A stretch of DNA of 64,000 nucleotides from Mycobacterium sherrisii. GTDB lineage: Bacteria > Actinomycetota > Actinomycetes > Mycobacteriales > Mycobacteriaceae. The stretch spans positions 1-64,000 of the forward strand of contig NZ_LQPT01000099.1 in assembly GCF_002102355.1 (NCBI RefSeq), in the 5' to 3' direction. Below the pieces are notes generated by a model that did no database searches, was not told the origin of the DNA, and worked only from the letters and a program-made list of their open reading frames with translations. Every line of letters begins with the position of its first letter. The stretch's first letter is position 1. The position numbers and the translations under genes were made by a program. This document shows positions 17,502 to 25,351 of this stretch, one piece after another.

Positions 17502-17575
17502 GCCCTCGTATCCCAACTGGCAGAGGAAACGGATTCAAAACCCGTCCAGTGTGAGTTCGAATCTCACCGAGGGCA
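17502..17575 (+). tRNA. tRNA-Leu (anticodon CAA)
   Basis: A 74-base cloverleaf: acceptor GCCCTCG pairs with CGAGGGC (discriminator A at 17575), the anticodon stem ACGGA/CCCGT region encloses loop TTCAAAA with anticodon CAA, and the T arm is GTGAG-TTCGAAT-CTCAC. CCA is not encoded. The variable loop is only about five bases, although leucine tRNAs normally have a long variable arm. I recall that M. tuberculosis has an equivalent tRNA (leuX) at the same place. Confidence 0.85.
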
Positions 17576-17648
17576 CTCTCAATCGAAGGCCAAAACCGCT
17601 GGACTCCGAACCGCCCGCCCGAGACGCGGCCCGAAGACCGCAACCGGG

Positions 17649-18758
17649 TTACCCGGCAGCGAGCACCCCGTGGGGCTCATTCGTTGGTGGACTTTCCGGG
17701 GCGAGGCGGCGGCCGCGGTTTTCCCGGAGTGCTCGCTGGGCCGACTCCAAGGTGATGCGGCGCGGATCGACCCCTTCACGCTCGAAGCCTTCCACCGCAA
17801 CAGGCAAGTAGAGAAACTTCAGCGGCACCAGACGCTCGACGACTCCGTAGAACCGTCGGTACATGCGCATAAAGCGACGCGCCAACTCCTCGTCCTCGGG
17901 GGTCCACTCTAAATTGAACAGCTCCCGCGCGTGGGGCGGAAAACTATTGACAACGATTTGCCGGCGCGCCGCCACCCAGGGCCATACAAATTTTTTCATG
18001 GCCGACGGCCACCATCGCGGCGCCGGGCGAGGATCCATAAATTGTTCCAGCATGACCTGCGTTACCTGTGAGTTCACCAGGTAATTACGCTCGATGTTTT
18101 CCAGATACCGCTCGAAATCGTCGTAGGTGTCCGGCTGAGGAGTATCGTCCACGCCCCACATGCTGTACCACTCCTTAGATTCCTCGAATATCTGCTCCTT
18201 CATCGCCCGGGGCATGGACCCGTCGAAATACAGCTGTTCGGTGATTATTATCAATAAGTGGTAGAAGAAAGTGACATGCGCAAAATAGAAGGTTTCCGCA
18301 TTGAGCGCGTGGTACGTGCCTTCACGCAGTTCGCCCTTGACGGATTTGTGCATGTTTCGCGTCTTCAGTCCGTATTTCTTTGCATCGTCGGCGGCTTCGT
18401 ACACCGTGCCGTAAATGTATTCACGGGATCGCTGCCGTCGCACTTTATATATCTTGGCGCGTGCACCGAAGGAACTGTCGCCGGTAAAAAGAACCGAATT
18501 CGTGGTCGCTTTCGCCATCTGCGGCCAGGCACCCGCAATGGTGCCCACTACCCCGCTGCCGAAAAAGATCACATCAAGGCGGCCCCAATACTTCCAAATC
18601 AGGGAATCAGCGGGAATCGGGTGTTGAGAAAGGTCTTTGCGTGACAAGCTGTTATCGCCGGTGAATTCCGTCACCCTGGCTTCGTCCGGAATCACGAGCT
18701 CTGGATCAAATGTTGTCTGCATGATCTTCTTGAGCGCCCTAAGACCCCGAACCGCCAT
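17649..18758 (-). CDS. MpaB-like oxygenase (DUF2236), lower-GC gene
   Basis: 369 residues of the DUF2236/MpaB family, putative haem- or metal-dependent oxygenases related to latex-clearing protein and the fungal mycophenolate enzyme. Family features are the N-terminal DSLIWKYWGR, the acidic-aromatic YEAADDAKKYGLKTRNMHKSV-type region, and HALNAETFYFAHVTFFYH with a likely ligand His. An AAGGAG ribosome-binding site lies five bases before ATG 18758. The substrate is unknown. Its codons use many more A/T third positions than neighbours (for example 17980-18500), and it sits 73 bases from the tRNA-Leu 3' end, which hints at horizontal acquisition. Confidence 0.8.
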   Translation of the reverse strand: MAVRGLRALKKIMQTTFDPELVIPDEARVTEFTGDNSLSRKDLSQHPIPADSLIWKYWGRLDVIFFGSGVVGTIAGAWPQMAKATTNSVLFTGDSSFGARAKIYKVRRQRSREYIYGTVYEAADDAKKYGLKTRNMHKSVKGELREGTYHALNAETFYFAHVTFFYHLLIIITEQLYFDGSMPRAMKEQIFEESKEWYSMWGVDDTPQPDTYDDFERYLENIERNYLVNSQVTQVMLEQFMDPRPAPRWWPSAMKKFVWPWVAARRQIVVNSFPPHARELFNLEWTPEDEELARRFMRMYRRFYGVVERLVPLKFLYLPVAVEGFEREGVDPRRITLESAQRALRENRGRRLAPESPPTNEPHGVLAAG

Positions 18759-19133
18759 GTCAACTCCTTGCGTTGCAGATTCCCGTTGCCCGGTGAATCA
18801 GTACCCGGCTTCCGCCCCCGGCTTCGGGTAACCGATCGAATGTCCTCATCACCTAACCATCGCTGTGGCGGCGGTGTCTCGGGTTTGGCGGATGCCGCAT
18901 CGCCGGAGTCGGGCTGCGCGCGCCACGCTGTGGCTCATTTGACGGGATCATCTGCCGGACAACGCATTCACCGGTGAAGTTTGCAGACGCGTCAATAAAG
19001 CGACGGAGCCTCGTAGCCATCCGCCAGAATTATTGGCGGACAACGTCGTTGCCCGGGTTGAAGCCGACCGCGAACCCCGGCAGCGAGCCAACGGACCGCC
19101 ACGCTGGGTATATGCCGATTTTGCGGTTACGCT
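18759..19133. other. Intergenic region between oxygenase gene and cya
   Basis: A 375-base divergent region that should hold promoters for both genes. The part next to the oxygenase gene has its ribosome-binding site at about 18764-18769. Near the cyclase there is a seven-base-arm inverted repeat at 19020-19040. I see no further genes; reading frames here are short and unlike known proteins. Confidence 0.5.
19020..19040. promoter_or_regulatory. Inverted repeat upstream of cya
   Basis: TCCGCCA-N7-TGGCGGA, perfect seven-base arms around an AT-rich spacer, centred about 104 bases before the cyclase start. It could be an operator or a small hairpin; the regulator is unknown. Confidence 0.45.
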
Positions 19134-20480
19134 TTGACCGTGGTGGCTAAGAAATGCGGCGCCCCACCGAGTCGGCCGGGCGGGTCGACCCGCCCGGACT
19201 GTAAAGCGGCGGTGCGGGTCGAAACTCGCGCCCGCAGCCAGCACTACGCCGACAGCAACGCCCGACGGGTGCGGGTGCTCAACATCAACGCCTTGATGGG
19301 CGTGCTGGTGTGTTTGACCTTCGCCGTCCTCGGCTTCTGGTCGGGCCCCGGGGCCCACCCCATCCAAGTCGTCAACGTCTGCACCGGCATGATCTTCGCG
19401 TGCGTCCCGTGGCTTCATCGGTTCGGGGAACTGGTTGCGCCACTTACGTTTATCTTCACGGCCTATGCCGCCGTCGTGGTGACCTGCTGGCATGTCGGCA
19501 CCGGCGGCGGAATGCAGTACTACCTGATCACCACGGCCAGCCTGGTGGTCTTGCAGCTCGGCATCGAGCGCATCGGTTTGGCGGCGCTGCTGGCGACGCT
19601 CGGGGCGGCGTTGGTCATCATGCTGCAGTTCCTCGTCCCGCGCACCACCGGTCTGGAACCGCCCTGGGCGATGACGATGAGCTTCGTGATCACCACTCTG
19701 TCGGCGTGCGCGATGGTGGTAGTGACGGTGTGGTACGCGATGCGCGACACCCAGCGCGCCGAGGCCGGGATGGAAGCCGAGTACGAGCGCTCCGAGGCGT
19801 TGTTGGTCAACATGTTGCCGACCAGCGTCGCCGAACGGCTTAAAGAACCCGAGCGCGACGTCATCGCCGACCGATACGACGAAGCCTCGGTGCTGTTCGC
19901 CGACATGGTCGGCTTCACCGAGCGCGCCAGCACCACCGCCCCGTGTGACCTGGTCAAGTTCCTGGACCGCCTCTACGGCGCGTTTGACGAACTGGTCGAT
20001 CGGCACGGCCTGGAGAAGATCAAGGTCAGCGGGGACTCTTACATGGTGGTCAGCGGGGTTCCGCGGCCCCGGCCCCACCATGTGCAGGCCCTGGCGGATT
20101 TCGCCCTCGACATGGTCGCGACGGCGGCCGAACTCAAGGACCCGCACGGCCTGTCGGTGCCCCTGCGGATCGGCTTTGCGACCGGCCCGGTGGTGGCGGG
20201 CGTCGTGGGCTCGCGGCGCTTCTTCTACGACGTGTGGGGCGACGCCGTCAACGTCGCGGCCCGCATGGAATCGACCGATTCCGTGGGACAGATCCAAGTC
20301 CCCGAGGATGTCTACGAACGACTGAAGGACGAATTCGTGCTGCAGGAGCGCGGCCGCATCGAGGTCAAAGGCAAAGGTTTGATGCGGACCTGGTACCTGA
20401 CCGGCCGTCGGCCGGCACCCCGCGACGAGGGCGACCTGGCGGTTGAGACCCCGCGCACAACGCACGGCGCCACGGTCTAA
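19134..20480 (+). CDS. cya: Membrane adenylyl cyclase (Rv1625c type)
   Basis: 448 residues. Six transmembrane helices (about 48-210) precede a mammalian-like class IIIa catalytic domain. Metal-binding Asp257 (FADMVGFTER) and Asp301 (KVSGDSYMVV), the adenine-specifying Lys297 and Asp in DVWGDAVNVA, and the transition-state Asn and Arg of NVAARMES are all there, so the homodimer should make cAMP from ATP. Translation could start at TTG 19134, GTG 19140 or GTG 19143; the last matches the short M. tuberculosis N-terminus (AxKCGAPP). The enzyme sits in the inner membrane and its membrane anchor is reported to act as a receptor. Confidence 0.95.
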   Translation: MTVVAKKCGAPPSRPGGSTRPDCKAAVRVETRARSQHYADSNARRVRVLNINALMGVLVCLTFAVLGFWSGPGAHPIQVVNVCTGMIFACVPWLHRFGELVAPLTFIFTAYAAVVVTCWHVGTGGGMQYYLITTASLVVLQLGIERIGLAALLATLGAALVIMLQFLVPRTTGLEPPWAMTMSFVITTLSACAMVVVTVWYAMRDTQRAEAGMEAEYERSEALLVNMLPTSVAERLKEPERDVIADRYDEASVLFADMVGFTERASTTAPCDLVKFLDRLYGAFDELVDRHGLEKIKVSGDSYMVVSGVPRPRPHHVQALADFALDMVATAAELKDPHGLSVPLRIGFATGPVVAGVVGSRRFFYDVWGDAVNVAARMESTDSVGQIQVPEDVYERLKDEFVLQERGRIEVKGKGLMRTWYLTGRRPAPRDEGDLAVETPRTTHGATV

Positions 20481-20522
20481 AGTCCCTACCCGCCATACCC
20501 AGGGTTATGCCAAAGTGTGGCT

Positions 20523-21098
20523 ATGCAGCCCGCCGCAGTTCCGACCATGTTGCCGCACTTGTGGAAATCCACGCTCGCATCGGGAGCGCTGACCCTGATC
20601 GTCGGCGTCGTGGCGATCGCGTGGCCGGGCATTTCGGTGCTCGCCGCGGCGATCGCATTCGGGGCGTATCTGCTGATCACCGGCGTCGCGCAGGTGGTGT
20701 TCGCGTTTAGCCTGCGGGTTTCGGGGGGCAGCCGCATTTTGTTGCTCGTCAGCGGCGCGGCGTCATTGATCTTGGCGGTGTTGGCATTTCGACACTTCGG
20801 CAATGCTGTTCTGCTGCTGGCCATTTGGATCGGCATCGGATTCATCTTCCGTGGGGTCGCGACGACCGTGTCGGCGATCAGCGACGTGACGCTGCCGGGG
20901 CGGGTGTGGTCGATCGTGCTCGGCGTGCTCACGCTGCTGGCCGGCATCGTGGTGTTGGCGGCGCCGTTCGCGTCGATCATCACGTTGGCACTGGTGGTCG
21001 GTGCCTGGCTGGTGGTCATCGGCGTCTTGGAAGTCGTCGCCGCCTTCGGAATCCGGAAAGCCGCCAAGGTACTCGAACATGGCGCCGACCCCGCTTAG
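20523..21098 (+). CDS. HdeD/DUF308 membrane protein (Rv1624c-like)
   Basis: 191 residues with six predicted helices and the repeated short-loop pattern of HdeD-type proteins (LILGV...WPGISVL, ILLLVSGAASLILAVLAF, IWIGIGFIFRGVA). HdeD is linked to acid stress in enterics; the function in mycobacteria is not established. The start is set at ATG 20523 because the M. tuberculosis homologue begins MQP; a GTG two codons earlier is possible. It lies 44 bases upstream of cydA on the same strand and may share its transcript. Confidence 0.82.
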   Translation: MQPAAVPTMLPHLWKSTLASGALTLIVGVVAIAWPGISVLAAAIAFGAYLLITGVAQVVFAFSLRVSGGSRILLLVSGAASLILAVLAFRHFGNAVLLLAIWIGIGFIFRGVATTVSAISDVTLPGRVWSIVLGVLTLLAGIVVLAAPFASIITLALVVGAWLVVIGVLEVVAAFGIRKAAKVLEHGADPA

Positions 21099-21142
21099 CT
21101 ACTACACTCCGTCGTAGGTCCTGCAGCCATGGGAGATGACCG

Positions 21143-22597
21143 ATGAATGTCGTCGACATTTCGCGGTGGCAGTTCGGTATTACTACCGTCTACCACTTCA
21201 TTTTTGTGCCGCTGACGATCGGCCTGGCCCCCTTGGTCGCGGTCATGCAAACAATCTGGGTGGCGACGGGAAACGCGGCCTGGTACCGGCTGACCAAGTT
21301 CTTCGGCAAGCTGTTCCTGATCAACTTCGCGATCGGGGTGGCGACGGGGATCGTGCAGGAATTCCAGTTCGGCATGAACTGGTCTCAGTACTCGAAGTTC
21401 GTCGGCGACATCTTCGGTGCCCCACTCGCGATGGAGGGCCTGGCCGCGTTCTTCTTCGAATCCACCTTCCTCGGTTTGTGGATCTTCGGCTGGGGCCGGT
21501 TGCCGCGGCTGGTGCACCTGGCCTGCATGTGGGTCGTCGCGATCGCGGTCAACGTGTCCGCGTTCTTCATCATCTCGGCGAATTCGTTTATGCAGCACCC
21601 GGTCGGAGCGCATTACAACCCGGCGACGCGGCGTGCGGAACTGGACAGCATCGGCGCGCTGCTCAGCAATAACACTGCGCGAGCGGCGTTTTCGCATGCC
21701 GTGACCGGCTCCTTGTTGACGGCGGGCACCTTCGTCGCCGCAGTCAGTGCCTGGTGGCTGGTTCGTGCGCAACGCAACGGCGACGTCGACCTCGGCCGCG
21801 TGTTCCGCCCGGCGGCCGTCCTGGGCTGTTGGGTGGCGCTAGTGGCCACCGTCGGACTGTTCTTCACCGGCGATCAGCAGGGTAAGCTGATGTTCCAGCA
21901 GCAGCCGATGAAGATGGCCTCGGCAGAATCGTTGTGCGACACCGAAACCGATCCGGACTTCTCCATCCTGACGGTCGGCACCCACAACAATTGCGACAGC
22001 GTCACCCGCGTCATCGAGGTGCCTTATGTCTTGCCGTTCCTTGCGGAAAGCAAATTCACCGGCGTGACCTTGCAGGGCGTGCGTAACATCCAGCAGGACT
22101 ACGAACAGCGGTTCGGGCCGAACGACTACCGACCCAACTTGTTCGTCACCTACTGGTCGTTTCGCACGATGATCGGGTTGATGGCGATCCCGGTCCTGTT
22201 CGCGCTCACCACATTATGGCTGACGCGACGCGGACGCACCCCGGACAAACCGTGGTACTCCTGGTTTGCGTTGCTGACCATTCCGGCGCCGTTCCTGGCC
22301 AACAGCGCCGGGTGGGTGTTCACCGAAATGGGCCGCCAGCCATGGATTGTCGTCCCGAATCCGACCGGCGATCAGCATGTCCGGTTGACCGTCAGCGCCG
22401 GCGTCTCCGACCACGCCGCCGGCATGGTCGTGACCTCACTGGTGACGTTCACGTTGGTCTACGCCGTGCTGGCGGTCATCTGGTTCTTCCTGCTCAAACG
22501 CTACGTCGTCGAGGGCCCGCTGGAACACGACGCGGAGCCCGCACCGCCGAAGGCCCCCGGCGACGATGAAGTGGCACCCCTGTCCTTCGCCTACTGA
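21143..22597 (+). CDS. cydA: Cytochrome bd oxidase subunit I
   Basis: 484 residues, about nine transmembrane helices. The N-terminal SRWQFGITTVYHFIFVPLT holds His18, the haem b595/d-region ligand, and the short Q-loop has EFQFGMNWSQYSKFVGDIFGAPLAME as a family hallmark in the second helix pair. It is the quinol-oxidising subunit of the bd-type terminal oxidase in the inner membrane, important at low oxygen and under respiratory inhibitors. It begins 44 bases after the HdeD-like gene; a GGGAG element precedes the ATG. It heads cydABDC. Confidence 0.97.
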   Translation: MNVVDISRWQFGITTVYHFIFVPLTIGLAPLVAVMQTIWVATGNAAWYRLTKFFGKLFLINFAIGVATGIVQEFQFGMNWSQYSKFVGDIFGAPLAMEGLAAFFFESTFLGLWIFGWGRLPRLVHLACMWVVAIAVNVSAFFIISANSFMQHPVGAHYNPATRRAELDSIGALLSNNTARAAFSHAVTGSLLTAGTFVAAVSAWWLVRAQRNGDVDLGRVFRPAAVLGCWVALVATVGLFFTGDQQGKLMFQQQPMKMASAESLCDTETDPDFSILTVGTHNNCDSVTRVIEVPYVLPFLAESKFTGVTLQGVRNIQQDYEQRFGPNDYRPNLFVTYWSFRTMIGLMAIPVLFALTTLWLTRRGRTPDKPWYSWFALLTIPAPFLANSAGWVFTEMGRQPWIVVPNPTGDQHVRLTVSAGVSDHAAGMVVTSLVTFTLVYAVLAVIWFFLLKRYVVEGPLEHDAEPAPPKAPGDDEVAPLSFAY

Positions 22598-22628
22598 TCC
22601 GCTAGATAGACCGGAAAGGAGCTCACCG

Positions 22629-23681
22629 ATGGCATTGCAAGAGCTGTGGTTCGGTGTCATCGGGGTGTTGTTCCTCGGCTTCTTCATCCTGGAAGGCTTC
22701 GACTTCGGCGTCGGCATGCTGATGGAGCCGTTCGCACGCTCGACGCGGTCGGGCGCCGGTGGTGACGCGGAAATCCATCGGCGGACGGCGCTGAACACCA
22801 TCGGTCCGGTGTGGGACGGCAACGAAGTGTGGCTGATCACCGCGGGTGCGGGGATGTTCGCCGCGTTTCCCGGCTGGTATGCCACGGTGTTCTCCGCGCT
22901 GTACCTGCCGTTGTTGGCGATCCTGTTCGGCATGATCGTGCGTGCCGTGGCGATCGAGTGGCGCGGCAAGATCGACGACACCGGCTGGCGCAGGCTGGCC
23001 GACCTCGGGATCGCGGCCGGATCGTGGCTGCCCGCCCTGCTGTGGGGCGTGGCGTTCGCCGCGCTGGTGCGCGGCCTGCCGGTGGACGCCGCCGGTCGCA
23101 TCCATCTTTCGATCGGCGATGTGCTCAACGCCTACACCCTGCTGGGCGGCTTGGCCACGGCCGGGCTGTTCCTGTTGTACGGCGCGGTGTTCGTGATGTT
23201 GAAGACGTCCGGTGCGATTCGCGACGACGCGCACCGGTTTGCGCTGCGCCTGTCGCTGCCGGTGACGGGTTTGGTTGCCACCTTTGGGATTTGGACCCAG
23301 CTGGCGCACGGCAAGAACTGGACCTGGGCGGTGCTGGCGGTGGCCGTCGTCGCGCAACTGGGCGCGGTCGCCCTGGTGTGGCGACGCGGATCCGACGGCT
23401 GGGCGTTCACCTGCACGGCGCTGGTGGTGGCGGCGGTGGTCATCCTGTTGTTCGGCGTGCTCTACCCCAATCTGGTGCCCTCGACGCTGAACCCGCAATG
23501 GAGCGTCACGATCTACAACGCGTCGTCGACGCCGTACACGCTCAAGATCATGACGTGGGTGACCGCATTCCTGGCGCCGCTGGCGGTCGTCTACCAGGCG
23601 TGGACGTATTGGGTGTTCCGGCAACGTATTTCGACTGACCGGATCCCGCCACCGATCGGTCTGTCGAGGCGTCCGTCCTGA
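22629..23681 (+). CDS. cydB: Cytochrome bd oxidase subunit II
   Basis: 350 residues (346 in M. tuberculosis), about nine helices. The N-terminal MALQELWFGVIGVLFLGFFILEGFDFGVGML-type segment, GPVWDGNEVWLITAGA and the ATFxGWYA-type region are signatures of CydB. It pairs with CydA. ATG 22629 follows a GGAG element (22617-22620) and lies 31 bases after cydA. Confidence 0.96.
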   Translation: MALQELWFGVIGVLFLGFFILEGFDFGVGMLMEPFARSTRSGAGGDAEIHRRTALNTIGPVWDGNEVWLITAGAGMFAAFPGWYATVFSALYLPLLAILFGMIVRAVAIEWRGKIDDTGWRRLADLGIAAGSWLPALLWGVAFAALVRGLPVDAAGRIHLSIGDVLNAYTLLGGLATAGLFLLYGAVFVMLKTSGAIRDDAHRFALRLSLPVTGLVATFGIWTQLAHGKNWTWAVLAVAVVAQLGAVALVWRRGSDGWAFTCTALVVAAVVILLFGVLYPNLVPSTLNPQWSVTIYNASSTPYTLKIMTWVTAFLAPLAVVYQAWTYWVFRQRISTDRIPPPIGLSRRPS

Positions 23682-23737
23682 GTAGGCAGAGCTCCCGGGC
23701 GCCGCTGGACCCGCGACTGTGGCGGGCATCGGCCGCA

Positions 23738-25351
23738 TTGCGGCGGTATCTGGCCGCCACGGTGAGCTGCGGAGTGCTGATCACCGCCTGCGCGATCGGA
23801 TCTGCAGTCGTGTTGGCGCGCATCGTGGCGGGGGTCATCACCGACCCGTCGACCCGTCACGTGCCCGCGTGGCTGGGCCCGTTGTCGATCCTGGTGGCGC
23901 TGTGGGTGGTTCGCACGGCCGCGCACTGGCTGCAGGCGCGGCTGGGCCAGCGTGGCGCCAGCGCGGTGATCGCCGATCTCAACAGCCAGGTCCTCTCCGC
24001 CGTCACCGCGCGCCAGCCCGGCGAGCTCGCCGCGCAACGCGACGCGGCGACCGCGGTGGTCACCCGCGGCCTCGACGGGCTGCGGCCCTATTTCACCGGC
24101 TATGTGCCCACTCTGCTGCTGGCGGCGGTGCTGACTCCCGCGAGCGTGGCGGTGATCGCCTGCTTCGATCTGAAATCGACGGCGATCGTGGCGATCACGC
24201 TGCCGCTGATCCCGATCTTCATGGTCCTCATCGGGTCAGCGACCGCCGATCGGTCGGCGGCGGCGCTGGCCGCGATGACGACCTTGCAGGGCCGGCTGCT
24301 GGACCTGATCGCCGGCATACCCACGCTACGGGCCCTGGGCCGCGCCTCCGGCCCGGAGCGCCGCATCGCCGAACTGGCTGCGGCGCACCGACGTTCGGCA
24401 CTTGCGACGCTGCGCATCGCGTTCCTCTCCGCACTGGTGCTCGAGCTGCTCGCCACGTTGGGGGTCGCCCTGATCGCGGTCGGCATCGGGTTGCGGCTGG
24501 TGTTCGGCGAGATGAGCCTGACCACCGGGTTGACGGTGCTGCTGTTGGCACCCGACGTGTATTGGCCGCTGCGCCGCATCGGGGTGGAATTTCATGCCGC
24601 CCAAGACGGCCGAACCGCGGCCGACAAGGCGTTCGCATTGATCGGCACACCCACGGACACGGCGGCGCGCGGCCGTACGACCACCGCGGCGGGCGCGCAC
24701 ATCAGGCTGGAGGGGCTCAGCGTTGCCGGGCGGGACGGCCGCGCGCCGTGCGAGCTGACCGCGGTGCTGCCGCCCGCCCGGGTGACGGTGCTGACGGGGC
24801 GCAACGGTGCCGGCAAAACCACCACGCTGCAGGCCATCGCCGGGCTCACCGTCCCGTCGAGTGGCCGGGTCACCGTCGACGGGGTCGACGTCACCGAGCT
24901 GGACCCGGCGCGGTGGTGGCGGCAACTGTCCTGGCTGCCGCAGCGGCCCGTGCTGGTCCCCGGCACCGTCGAGGACAACCTGCACCTGTTCGGTGAGCTG
25001 GACGACATCGAAACAGCCTGCGCCGCAGCCGGGTTCGATGCGGTGCTGGGTGAGCTTCCGAACGGCTTGAATACCGTGGTCGGCCGCGGCGGGGTGGGGC
25101 TGTCGCTGGGACAGCGGCAGCGACTGGGATTGGCCCGGGCGTTGGGAGCCGCCGCGCCGGTGCTGCTGCTCGACGAACCCACCGCGCACCTGGACGCCCG
25201 CACCGAAGAGCACGTGCTGCGGTCCATCGTCGAGCGGGCACGCGCCGGGGCGACCGTCGTGGTGGTCGGTCACCGGGAGTCGGTCATGGCGATCGCCGAC
25301 CAGGTCGTCGAGGTGATGTCCGACGGGCAGGTGCGCTGTGCGCAGGTCTGA
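23738..25351 (+). CDS. cydD: CydD subunit of the cytochrome bd assembly ABC exporter
   Basis: 537 residues: six N-terminal helices and a nucleotide-binding domain with Walker A TGRNGAGKTT, the signature VGLSLGQRQRLGLARAL and Walker B LLLLDEPTAHLD. CydDC exports thiols (or moves haem) and is needed to assemble cytochrome bd. The TTG at 23738 is the first usual start codon. The frame continues upstream to the end of cydB with a plausible leader (SRQSSRAPLDPRLWRAS), and a CTG at 23678 would overlap the cydB stop, so the N-terminus may be longer by about 20 residues. Confidence 0.92.
   Translation: MRRYLAATVSCGVLITACAIGSAVVLARIVAGVITDPSTRHVPAWLGPLSILVALWVVRTAAHWLQARLGQRGASAVIADLNSQVLSAVTARQPGELAAQRDAATAVVTRGLDGLRPYFTGYVPTLLLAAVLTPASVAVIACFDLKSTAIVAITLPLIPIFMVLIGSATADRSAAALAAMTTLQGRLLDLIAGIPTLRALGRASGPERRIAELAAAHRRSALATLRIAFLSALVLELLATLGVALIAVGIGLRLVFGEMSLTTGLTVLLLAPDVYWPLRRIGVEFHAAQDGRTAADKAFALIGTPTDTAARGRTTTAAGAHIRLEGLSVAGRDGRAPCELTAVLPPARVTVLTGRNGAGKTTTLQAIAGLTVPSSGRVTVDGVDVTELDPARWWRQLSWLPQRPVLVPGTVEDNLHLFGELDDIETACAAAGFDAVLGELPNGLNTVVGRGGVGLSLGQRQRLGLARALGAAAPVLLLDEPTAHLDARTEEHVLRSIVERARAGATVVVVGHRESVMAIADQVVEVMSDGQVRCAQV

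Noticed and set aside
17388-17643. N-terminal extension of pdtaR into and past the tRNA
   Set aside because: The frame stays open because of GC bias, but it covers the tRNA on the other strand and the family begins at 17388.
17576-18758. Complete integrative element at the tRNA
   Set aside because: No integrase and no second copy of the tRNA 3' end were found; only base composition hints at transfer.
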